Source: Azolla caroliniana
Taxonomy: Eukaryota; Polypodiophyta
Assembly: GCA_043228905.1 (NCBI GenBank)
Contig: JBHGNT010000011.1
Location: 16,182,001 to 16,246,000 of the forward strand
Reading direction: 5' to 3'
DNA: 64,000 nt
A program made the translations under genes and the position numbers. Below the pieces are notes generated by a model. It worked only from the letters and a program-made list of their open reading frames with translations, did no database searches and was not told the DNA's origin. Of the stretch, positions 25,173 through 37,700 are shown in pieces (the stretch's first letter is position 1; each line of letters opens with the position of its first letter).

Positions 25173-25204
25173 CCCTGCCTCCCTGAAAACGCAACCAGAC
25201 ACAT

Positions 25205-25491
25205 AGAGAGAGAGAGAGAGAGAGAGAGACGTTCTTCTTCTTCTTCTTCTTCTTCTATTTGTTTTTTTGTTTTGTGTTGTGTTGATCCACCCATGTATTG
25301 TATGTAATATGTAGTAGTAGAAATACTGATATTTGCGTTTCCGTATTGAAAGCTATTGCGTTATATCATATGAATATATACGTACGTTTTTTAGGGTTTC
25401 GTTTCCTGGAATGAATAACACGTGTGTCCCCTCTCTCTCTCTAGACTCTCTCTCTCTCTCTCTCTCTTAGAGGGGGGGGGGGGGGGGGGGG
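25205..25491. repeat. Microsatellite block upstream of the beta-galactosidase gene
   Basis: A GA run (25205-25229), a CTT run (25232-25256), CT runs (about 25431-25468) and a run of 20 G (25472-25491). The block lies 140-430 bases before the ATG, within the likely promoter. The G run may be misread in length. Confidence 0.85.
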
Positions 25492-27344
25492 CGATTTGAT
25501 TAAGTTTTGATTACACGTTTGGAAGCCTCCCAATCCATCATCACACACACAATACACTTACATACTTCATGCAATCCTTCTTCTCCTCCTCCATCAATGT
25601 TGTGCCTCGTCCAATTTGTCAACGCCACTTGGCTCTCCACCACCACCACTATCACGAGAAGTGTAGCTCAGGTTCTCAAGCTCCATGCTCCACCTCGCAT
25701 CATAGTCATCTTGAGGAGGGATGGTGTGATGACCATAGAAGTTAATTATACTCATATGTAGTCATATGTAGAGAGATGGTTACGAACATGCTCATATCAT
25801 AGATGCTAAAGCTAGTTGTGCTCACTTGCAACTTTAAATTTTTGTAGCTGCAAAACACACATATTTGCCAAGGGAGCTACATGCACTCCTTGAAGACATT
25901 GCCCTCATGCACATAATTGTCTTGCAAAGGTTCCATAACACTCTTGAACCCTACGTATATCTTATCCTTTGGCGTGGTGCAATCTTAATGATTCAAAATG
26001 GGGTGCCTCTATATATCATCTATATTGAGGCACCACATCCGGGTCGAACGATTCTAATTCAACAACAATACTATAGCTTCTAGCATTTGGTTAGTGTTGG
26101 GCTATTGCATTTACAAAGACTTTATCTTGTTCACATTTCATATATTTCTTGCATACTTTCACATCTTCTATGAATTTTCCTTCTTTTTGCACAATAGCAT
26201 ATACAAAAGAAAACTGAAGGAATTGATTGATTCTAGTACTATGTCACTGCTTCACAATGTTGCTCATGCATAATTACAAGAAGAATCAACCACTGGGATT
26301 ATAAATCTACACAAATTGTCTATCGATTGAGTAGATACAACAGGGAATATTACATGCAAAGACATAGCAAATTTGGATTCTTTAGGATAAGATTAGTTTG
26401 CAATGATGAGATTGGTTCATTTTCTTGTAACTAATTTAAACGAACCATTTCACTGAATCTAAGAAGATATTATTTACAAACTTCAGTTTCATAAATAATT
26501 AGAAAGATAACACTCTTCTTTTGGAAAAAAGGGTTTTGATGGTAGATAGATTCCATAAGAAATAAAAATTCCAACAAAAGAGAAACTTGGGGAGCCAATC
26601 GATGTGGAGATCGTTGCCTTTGCATGTGCATTTCCCCACCCTATTGGAAAAAGAGACGCGCATCCACAAGCTCTTAACAATGTTATTCATTGGTTCCATG
26701 ATAAGGACCAGTTTCCCCAACTCAATCAGTTCTTCCAAATTTTAATTCAAAATTTCTGCCTCAATGCAATAAAGCCAGAGCGATAGACATCCTTGATACC
26801 TATCTCGAAAATGTGCGGGAGATCATTAGACTCTATTTGTCAATCACAAGCTTCCCCTGTACAATATTATGATTGAGAGTCAAAAGAGATGTCGTCTCCT
26901 CCTCCTCCTCCTTCTTTCTTTTTATCAAGCCATCCTTGAACAACAACATTATGGAGCAGGTGTGGGTCACTTATATGATTGATCGATTGTGAAGCTCATA
27001 ATAGTTTTCGAGTGAAGGCAATTAAATTAATATGTGTGTATGTATGTATATACGTATAATTTCATTTGTGAAAGTATCATTCCATCATCTAATGGTTGGT
27101 TCCCTAATGTTCCCCGACCTTTTTCCTTCCCTTCGTCATGTTTTATGTAACACCTTCAGGTCTCTTTTGTTATAACTTATAAGCATATATGTATACATAT
27201 ATATAATATATATACATAGTACATACATTAAAATCACATTATCTCGATTCTAATTACCCTCCTTCCTTCCTTCCCTCCCACGGTTCCTCTCGTTTTCTCT
27301 GCAATCTTCGCCATCGCCATCGCCATCGCCATCTCCATCTAACT
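25492..27344. other. Spacer between two divergent genes
   Basis: Holds the upstream regions of the beta-galactosidase and rhomboid-like genes. No coding sequence is supported. A CTTC/CCT-rich stretch and a GCCATC repeat (about 27309-27338) lie directly before the rhomboid ATG. TATA-rich DNA lies at 27181-27225. Confidence 0.5.
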
Positions 27345-29541
27345 ATGTACAGGGGTCGAGGTCGCAGCCCTTGGATCGGGAGCGGGAGCGGTGGTGGTGG
27401 TGGACTCCTTCTGACCCTTGCCTTCCACGCAGTCGCGCAGTACGCGGGTAGCGACGGTAAGCCCCCCGTCACCGCTGCTCTGATCATAGCGAACGTCCTC
27501 CTCTTCCTCAGGCCGGGGAGACTCGACGAAATCCTCCCCACCGTTGCGGATGTCTGCCTCAACCCTCACACCATCCTAAAGGTTGGCTTTCTTTATCTGA
27601 TTGAATGGGTACGGTTGTTTGTTGATTCGTATTGAAAAGCTCATTTTTTTCCTTCTTGCTTGTTGTCTTGATCCGTTTTGGAAGAAGAATCTCATCAAAC
27701 CTATTGAAATTTTTTCACTTTTCGATGCATTTCTATAGTAGTTGTTGATCTGTTTTTGAAGAAGATTCAGATGAAGAGGAATGTTGTGTTCTTTCAAAGT
27801 TCATCTGTTTTGTGTGTATTGTTTCACTTCAGCTGCTTCATGTATGATCACGCGATGAGGGTTTTAATCATTGTGAGAATAAATTCACTTAAACCTTTTG
27901 CATTGTATCCCACCAATGAACTATTTTTATCCTAGTATAATGAAAGTTTTCCAAGTTTAAATCTAGCAGTATTCAAAGAAAGGATGTTTTTTTAACAAAA
28001 GACTTATAAGGCATCTTCGTCTGAATTCATTTAAATTAGTTACAACAAGAATGATCTGAATATTGCTAGATTTGTCTTTGGAACTTTGATTCAGAATACG
28101 TTTGGAATGCTTGGCTCATTGTGAATTGCATGTAAAAGTGACCAGCCTACAGACAAAACCCTTGTTTGCATTCTATTGTTTTCGCTAATGTTTGCATGGC
28201 ATCAGTACCTTGTGGTTTACAGGTGTATCAACAAACAATAGTACCAAATGAAATATGTCTCAAATAGCTCTCATGCAGAACCTGAACCTTTTATAGCACA
28301 TCACATGTGAATCCATCATTATAACCACTTGTATTTTACGGAAGCAACAGCATTGAATTTCCAAGTATACAAAACAAGACCACTTTAATGTTGACTTTGA
28401 TGGGGCAACACCCTACGTTTGGAATGCAGTTATCACGATGATTGTGACTACAGTATGTCCAATCGATAACCAAATCAGAGTCCCAAACAATAAAGATGTA
28501 AATTAGATGTAAATTAGTTACTGCATTGTAAGATGGAACAATAAACTGTCTCAAAGACAAGTTCGTGTGTTTTCTATCGCTCTTTTTTGTATTTGTTGAC
28601 TTCAAATCTACTGGTGCGACCAATCATTTCTAGCGTTTTTTCAACATCTCTTTTAAAAGTTTTCTACTCAACATTTTGATATCAAAACGTTTCTATTTTT
28701 CTAGGATTGGGATCTCAAGCGGTTGTTTCTTTCAGCATTTTATCATCTTGATGAGACACATCTGGTATACAACATGCTCTCACTCTTGTGGAAAGGAGTA
28801 CAGCTCGAAAGGAGAATGGGGAGCCTTAAATTTGCTGAAATGGTTGCCGTGCTTCTTGGATTATCACATGGTTTAGTTGTGGTACTTGCCAAGGGATTAA
28901 ATACTTTTTTCGATTATCCTGATGCTCTCTATTCACATTGTGCCATCGGATTTTCCGGAGTCTTATTTGCTCTCAAAGTAGTATTGAACTCTGACTCTCC
29001 AAACTTCACCGATGTATATGGAGTCCTTGTTCCTGCTCGCTATGCAGCTTGGGCTGAATTAGTACTCATACAAATGTTTGTTCCAGGAACCTCTTTCTTA
29101 GGTCATCTATGTGGCATCATAGCTGGCTGGCTTTATGTTCACAATGCAAATTGGCTTACTGCGAGTGGAATTTTTAGTTACCTGTCTCATCAGCTCATCA
29201 CCCTTCGGAACAGATTCCTGAACTTCAGAAGGTTCCATTGGTGGTTACCATTTTATAGGAGAGGTAGAACACTTGGTCGAGAAGACCAAAGAAGAAGTGA
29301 TAGTTCTAACTCTTTTTTGGAGGCTACAAGGCCAGTGTGGCGGTGTCAGATGTGTACTTATGATAATCCTATCTATGAAGCTGCTTGTGAGATGTGTGGT
29401 GCATCACATTTAACACATGACACTAGGTTACCATCAGCACCTCCTATGGACGATATGAGAGATGTAAATCTTGCTGCTTCTTCTTCTTCGCCCTCTGTTA
29501 ATGAAATGCGACGAGCACGACTAGCACGCTTCAGCCGATGA
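27345..29541 (+). CDS. Rhomboid-like protein with RanBP2-type zinc finger (RBL14 type)
   Basis: Exon 1 is 27345-27581, the intron 27582-28704, exon 2 28705-29541; 357 aa in total. The join (NPHTILK|DWDLKRLFLSAFYH) matches the same point in the Arabidopsis protein as I recall it. Hydrophobic segments fill residues ~20-230. The rhomboid active-site Ser is in GFSGVLFA (S163) and the His in FLGHLCGIIAGW (H213), with the family's HLVYNMLSLLWKG segment before them, so the catalytic pair is kept. A RanBP2 zinc finger follows: VWRCQMCTYDN with CEMCG, giving four cysteines at about 293, 296, 307 and 310. The tail ends NEMRRARLARFSR, also conserved in the Arabidopsis protein. Rhomboids cleave membrane proteins within the bilayer. 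The substrate here is unknown, and location (mitochondrion or another membrane) cannot be read from the sequence because no clear transit peptide is seen. Confidence 0.93.
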
Positions 29542-31706
29542 ATACCACACATAGTGTGTAGTGAAGGCATCATTACTCTGGTCTAAGCTTAAGGAAGGTT
29601 ATTGTATATGTTTGATTGGCTTCAATTTCTGACATTTGTAGATACATCACTAACTGGCAGAATGAACAATGAAGATTCTTTGTATGTCAAGCAAATGTTA
29701 TCGTCTATTAATTTGTTCAGCATTTCACGTATAATTCTTACAGAAGTCACGTATAATTCCTATGGAAGGAGAGTATGCCTTTCGCAGTTAAACAAAGGAC
29801 TGAAAATCAAACATTAAAAATTCCCATGTTTCATTCTCATGTAAGGAATGTTTTTACCAAGGTTTTTGAGGTTCAAACTTTTAAAATTCCCATTTTTCAT
29901 TCTCATTTATGAAATGTTTTTACTGATTCTTTTTTACTTTCTAACTTCTAAGGTAACCAATGTTTCATTCTCATTTACAAAAGGTTTTTACTGAAGTTCT
30001 GAGGCTCCATTGGTCTTGTAGTATGTTATGACTATCAACTGGTGGGGTGGTATTGTGATGTTAACAGTGTAAATCTCTGATTTGGCTCTGCAAAAGCATT
30101 GTGCTTCTTGAAAATAAAGATATGTGCGTAGAAATCTGACCCTACAATATGAATTATTTATTCATTGAACTTAAGCTCATTATAATCCGAGCCTCTCATT
30201 GATGACATAACAGCAATTTTAATTTAGGTAGGAGTCATTTATTAGGGTATTTTCTAGGTTATAGATACTAGAAAATCACAATGGCATTAAAGATACTCTA
30301 CACTCTATTGAGTGAAATTCCGACATTGAGAAAACTAGGAATTACTCATCATAAAATAGTTGAGATTTAGAAATCTCAATGCTAGACAGGTCGAACTTAT
30401 TAGATCCGTGTATTTTGATTCAGTGGAGGTGTTGGAATTACAATTCTGTGTTGGAATGTGAAAAGTCAACAATAAGAACATTGCTCTTAAGATAAGGTAT
30501 AGTTTTTGTAGAACTCTTACAAGATGTGACCATATGCGTTCCCATATAAATCAGTTTGATGTCATTCTACAACTCAAGGTGTTGAGCTTGAATCCAGCAA
30601 TGCAATAATCATGTTTATGTGCATACTGCCTAGTTGACGGGACAGATTTTGTCCAATGCTTTGAATACATCATATACCATACTCTCATCCAAAAATATAT
30701 GGCGGCACACTTCTCATCAAGGAGATCCACCAAAATTCTATATACTCTCATACACAAGGCCAAATGCATGCCCTATCTTACCATTGTTATCTGCATATGG
30801 AATGGTAAGATGTCAAATGTGCATGCTCTATCTCTCCATAGTTAAACCGTTCAAAGAGGACTGTTTATATAAATTGGTAAAGAGAAAATGCAAATTATAT
30901 ACTAGGAACTAAAATTTAACTACATTATATATCATCCTGATCATCACTAGTATTTATCTATGTTCCACTTTTTTGGATCAATGGGAATCACTTTTTTGGA
31001 TCAATGGGAATCACATCCAAAACTAAATTGACTCAATCCAATCATGTGACAGTATTACAGTTGCCAATAATGTAGCACTCCACCAAAAGAAGCTCTACCA
31101 TAACCCACTGGATTATTGTCCATGCACAAACAACTTAAACTTGTTGGTTTGACCAAGTCGAAACACTATAAAGGTACCTAAGCGAAGACAAAGCGAATTA
31201 AAAACAAAGGCTTGATACTCATTAACCAGTAAGGGCATTGCCGAATTCACACTCTCAATTCAAGAGCATACAAACTCAATTCTGGTTATTGTGAACACTT
31301 GCTTTATGCATTTGCAACAGTATGGCCAGCTGTATGTGACAGGACAAAGACATATCACTCTACACATTCAACAAACTTACAAAGGACGCATTTTTCACAC
31401 ATAATGCACAACTTCATGGTAACGTACACAGTAAGGATACACGCGAAGCTACTTTATCAACTAATAGTAGTGAGGAAACTACAATTTCACAATTCTACTT
31501 CATCCTACCATATACTTCTGTTATGTTGAACAATTTTCAAATTTCACAAAGTGATTCTATACTGTAATACTGCATCAATCATGGTAATTTCCTTCATCAC
31601 GATTGACAACTTTTTATAAATGGTACCCAAATGTTACAACAAACAGAAAATGCATCACCAAACATCATTCTATGTATAGAAATATAATGGTACACTGTCA
31701 GGAAGG
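29542..31706. other. 3' regions and spacer between two convergent genes
   Basis: Contains the rhomboid 3' UTR, with a possible polyadenylation signal AATAAA at about 30113, and AT-rich spacer. No gene is supported. An exact 23-bp tandem duplication (CACTTTTTTGGATCAATGGG...) is at 30966-31011. Confidence 0.5.
30966..31011. repeat. Exact 23-bp tandem duplication
   Basis: Two identical 23-base units, each beginning CACTTTTTTGGATCAATGGG, stand head to tail. The identity suggests a recent event. Confidence 0.9.
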
Positions 31707-34700
31707 CTAGAAATTTGCAGTTAAATCCTTGATTTCCTGAATTGTGATCTCCTGCACATGGTATTATTAAATCACGTGTCAGCAGCCCAGCATATTAAGA
31801 CTCTAAACAAGAATTAAAGCAAAGTAATCATTTATCATCAAATGGTCTTCTAACCTGTTCCTTTCCAGCAAAATCATTATCGTCTGTCAAAAAAAGCATA
31901 CAGTGGCACTCCTTTCTGCAATAATTAGCTAATAATCTCTCAGCCTTGGGGTTAAAGGCTCAACTTTCACCTCTATTACACCATACATATTTTTCTTAAT
32001 TTACTAGATGCCATTGCACATGACCTTCTGGTCACCGCCAAACAACCTTACCAACCTCTCTCTTTCTCTCTTTCACAATAGAAACATCTATATTTACTGT
32101 AAAGATGTACAAAGAACCCACAGAAGCTCTAACACAATGGATATACAATCTGGCAACACAATCGTTGAAATTACTGCAGAAGCTAAAAAAATACAGCTTC
32201 AAATCTAGTCCATGAACGACACGATTGCCTGATGGTGAAGGGAAATCCCAAAGAGTTTCTAGAACCAGTCCAGTCTGCAATTAGAGCACTAAACTGCGTA
32301 TAAAGGCAAAAAGGCAACATAAAACTATACTACTGTACTCCCTCCTTAAATATCCTTCCCTTTTCAAGCAAAAAAACTAGTTCTAAACTATCCCATTAAA
32401 ATCTTAATAAACAAATCCTAGTGAGCATTCTGAAATGTAACTGCCTTAACCCATCCACTAACCCATAGTAAATTTATTATGCCATTCCTGCCCACTCCTA
32501 TGATAGGGAGTAGGAACAATGTTCCTCTATGACTTTCTAGGTTAGGAATTACCATAAAATAATCAGCACAAGTTAACTTAGCTTGAAGTAACTGCAGACT
32601 AAACAGGAACATATGCAAGGGAACATGAGAAATATCACTGTTTTTTCATTTGAGCCAGGATTGAGTTAATTCCATCTTGGTACACAGGATCGTTCACCTT
32701 CTGATGTTTCAACCATACGGCCATGATATTTGCACCAAGGCCAAGAAACAGCCCAACTTGAACATTAGATGCTTTAGTCAGAGTGTTAATGAACTTGCCG
32801 ACATCCTTAGAGATATTCTCCATAGGCCTCTCTCTATGCACTAGTATTAACAATCGGCAACGGTTCGGTTCGGTTCAAAAACTGAACCGTTTAAAATTTT
32901 GAAACTTGAACTGAACTGAACAGAACCACGAAACCGTTAAACCAAACCGTTTAAAAAAATCAAACCGTTAAACCATTAAGCCGTTAACCCGTGGTTCGGT
33001 TCCATTGTCGACTGTTAACTAGTACCACAAAAGAATACAACTCATTACAGAGAGCCCTTCAGCCTACTTGAGATGGGATCTATTGGAAGCGACTACATAG
33101 TAGAAATACTTGGAGATTAGGGATGTGATGTGAGCATGTTCTAGTATTGCAACATAAAACATAGCTTTAGGGGATAACGCTGCTCATCAAAAGAGGAAAA
33201 TATATTCAGTAAAGTTGATGATACAAGCAGCATGAAACAATATTGCTAAAGATAGTTAGTAAGGTTGCAGTATGCCATACAAAAACAAAAGGCACGTCAT
33301 CTTTACTAAACACTTGCTGATAGCTAACACATTAACCACAGGTGAAACAGCAGTACAATCCTTGATTATGTGCTTAAGACACTTCGTTACGTAATGAAAA
33401 GTTGGTGTTTTAAGTCATCATAACACTCTCATACGACATAATTACCTCTCCCGCATAGGAACACATGGACAGTTCCAAAACCCTTGTTGAACTTCAGCTA
33501 CTTTATCATCATAATGCCTGCAAGTCACCAAAATATGATAGCTCAGAGTCAAATACTTGAACCATTGATGCATATTCAGCATCTATGACTGGGAATGTAC
33601 CTGCAAGGACAAAGGGGAGCCCCAAGAGCATCTTTGTGCTCTGCCAAACCCTATAGGACTCAACCAATAAAAACATTTAAAAACGAATTGATGAAATTAA
33701 AACATAAAAATCTATGGAAAAAAGCAAAACTGGTGGCAGTAAAGAAGATTTAATTTCTGAGAAAAGATAATCAATCTACAGCCTTGGAAGCCACTAGAGT
33801 TACACCTAACCAAACAAAAAATGTGTAGGCTACAACTGATTCTAATTTCAGTGTTACGCCATTAGAAATGCATAAAAATAAAAATAATGCAGCTACAAAG
33901 TTGTCATCCAATCCAACTTTTTTATCATCACCATTAGGTGAATCATGATTCATCAAGAGGACAGAACACCACCAGATCTGACACCTCTGCAGCTATTTTT
34001 ATTGTATTAACAGAACAAGCAAATGTGTGATGCATACAAGTCAAGAAAAATTGTGGAGCACGATATGCAGTGGGATACTTGTGCTCAGGTTACCCTCAAC
34101 CAAATACAAAATTTGCCTGTCAAGGTCATCCTATTTATAGATAGCTTAGGTGTGTTGGAGACATCAGGAAAAGCTACACATCTAGAAGTGCCATTTCAGG
34201 CATATTCTTGACTTGGAACTATAACATGTTGCACTTCAATAGTCGTAAAATATTTATCTTGGAATCTACATCGGCGACTCCGTCAAATTTTCTATCAATT
34301 TACTTTATTTAGATTCATCATATTATGAAGATTCGCAAAACTTAACTTTGATGACCACAGCTGTAACTCCTTTGTCCACACAAAAATATGTCCCAGAACG
34401 CCGTGCATATTGCTCTGAGAATTTCCTCATCAACTCAAGAGATTTGTCATCATCAGCTGTTTCAATCAGAAACATAGAGCAAATAATTTGGAATAAAGCT
34501 TGATAACATAGTATCGTCATCCTTGAAAAGTAAATGTTCTTTTTTCCAAGCATGCAACAATCACCTAGTAACAGTGTACTAGAAATTCACTAAGGCTTCC
34601 CTCTCCTGGATAATTGAATGTGTTCATTCGCAAAAAAGGGTACCATAAGTAAAGATTTAGACGAAGTGAATTTTAATAAGCATGTAGAATTTGATGTTTA

Positions 34701-37700
34701 AAGAGAAGTAAGGCATGAGGAAGAAGAAATTTAAATGTTATGTTCAAAAAAAAGAGTTTTAATGTCATCCTCAGGCTATCCTTATTTGAAACTGTCCCCA
34801 TACCCATTCACATGCCTGTTCTTCTAATATCATGATCTATCTAAGGTTTCATACACTTTGCAATCATAAAAGTTTCAAAAGATGATATGGAATTGGTCAA
34901 TATCGACTTAAAAGAGTAAACTTCAAGAAAGAAGACCAGAGATACTATCCACTTAGTAGTAACAGTTGATTGAGCACCAAACAGGTTACAGGACAACAGT
35001 AATAATAGAAGTATAGATGACAATTGAGGAGGAGGAGATACGAGTTCAAATGGTGCTATGTAATATATGTAGATGAACTGTTTTTGTCATGACTGATTGT
35101 TTTGGTGTGTCTTTGACATAAATATGGTAAATATATCAGGAACCACTAAATTTCCAGATGATCTAATCATTATCATTCTACTTAACAAACAAAAAACAAT
35201 AGTTCCACGGTGATTTTTATGTTATTGATTCAGAAAGTCTTTAATAGGTTAAAGGAGAATGGCAACTTAAAGATTACTCAAAATCCAACATAACCAATGT
35301 TGTCACTTTTATTTCATTCAATCTCCTGTTGATTTGGTACATTCATGTGGGATTTAATGTTAGGAATCAGCAACTCTTTAATATGTTAACGAGAAATAAC
35401 TTGAAGCTTACTAGAAATCTAGCACATCTAGTCCTGATTCTTCTGATAACCAATGTTTTTACTTTGATTCTGTTCAATCTCCTGTTATTAAGGTACATTC
35501 ATGTAGGCATGAAAGGATTCTGGCAGATTATGTTCACCATAAAGTCATATGTGAGGGGTTTGCAGAATAAAGTCAACCAAAAACAGAAGATATACATGCG
35601 GCTATCAGTAAATTTCGATCTGTGAACACACCTGAACGAGGGAAAAACTGAAAGCAGGATGAAGACCAGAGAAGGGCGAAACGCGTGTTTTGCCAGCTTA
35701 GAGAAAGAGAAATACCTACCCACAAGGTCTCCAATGCCAAGACATGACCCTTTGAGAGGCACGTCAGCCTTCTAATATTTAAAACATGTGAGTTGACAGA
35801 ACACTGGCTACCATCTTAAATACAGAATGTGGCATAAAATAGAAGGCACCTTAAAGAGTTTCCCCACCAAAAGGATCTTCAATCAACTCTAGAATGAAGT
35901 AGTCCCGGTCTCCAGAAATTAATGTACTTTGTCCATGCGTGAAACATACAGTTCTTCCAAGCATATAGCACCTTTGGCTGTCAAAATGTAAGACTCATGG
36001 AAGTCCATGAGTAAGTACATAGGCAAGCTAAAAAAAGGGCTTCATTGGAAGTCTCTATAGCTGGGATGTACTTTGGGAGCTGGGAGCTCCAAGAAATTTA
36101 AACTATCTGTTGAAGCTGGGAGCTCCATGAAATAGTTCCTACAGCAAGAGTGAATATGTATACCTTCCGAGTATCCACATTGCTTGCCATGCCAAAATCA
36201 CAAAGTAGCTGTTGAGATTCAGGTTCCCTTTGCCATAGCACACGTTGTCCCTTTGTGCCATGACGAAACTTGAGTATGAACTTGACTGCAGCCCAATCAC
36301 AGGCCCACAGACATCTGCTCACTAGTCGTACTTCATGTCTGATGTCTGAATGTGCTGTTACCATAGAGTACATCAAGTATCCGCATATGGAACAATCCAC
36401 ATCTCTTGTAATGTTGGATCAGTAGTGGGACAATCTCCCTTTTGAAAACTTCTCTTTAGCTGAAGAGATATTGAAAAGAGCCCATATGAAATCTATCCAA
36501 AAACTTCTCGATAGACTTCTCTGGAGAAAGAAACAATGGCTTTTTGTCTGTCTCACCTGATATTCATACTGGAATATGCTGAGCATGTCCAAGATCCTTA
36601 ATAAGAACGAAATCACTTATTTGAAAGTTCACATGTCCCTGCCTCTTTCAGTGTGAGAAGCTCTCCCCTGACAACCCTATGGGGATGAAGTGTACCACTG
36701 AATCAGACACCTAGGTCTTCTAGATATTCAAACCCAGTTATCTGTATTGTCTGGAATTGGTTCCCAATCTAGTGGAATGTTACCTTGTTGCTGCTCAGCA
36801 AGCACAACAGCATGTTCAGGTTGATATTCATACCAAGAATATGCTCAGCATGTCCAAGATCCTTAATGAGAACGCCCCCACCACTTATTTGAAAGTTCAC
36901 ATGTCCTTGCCTCTTTCAATGTGAGAAGCTCTACCTTTTCTATAAAAACAAACCTATGAGTGTACCACTGAATCGGACACCTAGGTCTTCTGGATATTCA
37001 AACCCAGTTATCTATATTGTCTGGAATTGGTTCCCAATCTAGCAGAATGTTACCTTGTTGCTGAACAGCAGGCACAATATCATGTCCAAGTTGTTGCTGT
37101 TCAGCAGGCACAATATGATGTTCAGGTTTGTAATTGCTGAGGTGCCATTTTTGGGTCGATTTCTTGGTAAATGTATAGTTTTTCTTGCTGAAATTTAGCT
37201 TTTTTCTTTGTTTTGAGGTTTTTTAGTAGCTTTGCCTCATTAAACACTAACATCTTAGCTTCTCACCACTTTTCTGAACTATGGTAATGAAACCCTATAT
37301 CCAATCTCAGTTTCCTCACCAGATCCAAGCAAGATACTCTTGATGGATCTAGCCTTCAACATGCTTGTCAACATTTCCGATGTGGATAATTCACAGCCAA
37401 AGATACAATTTGTGATTCTTTTTAGCATTCATATATGACGCCAATATTGACCCATGGGACCTGAGTACTTTGAAGCACAAAATCTCTATGTGTGAATAAG
37501 GCATAGACATATGAACTCAACCTTTTACATGGTGTCTCAAGTATGACACTCAACTTATCACCCCCAAATTGCACTATGTGCTGCGCATGTTAAAAAGCAA
37601 GTGATATTCATCCTCTACTAGGCCTTCATTGCATACCTTACATACCTTTATATTTGGCACATTTTGATGCAATAATGTAACTTCAATACTTAGCTTGTGT

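Noticed and set aside
36050-36140. Repeated GCTGGGAGCTCC words suggesting a miR319-like site
   Set aside because: The similarity is limited to GGAGCTCC. The segment lies in the copia remnant and is a short local duplication.
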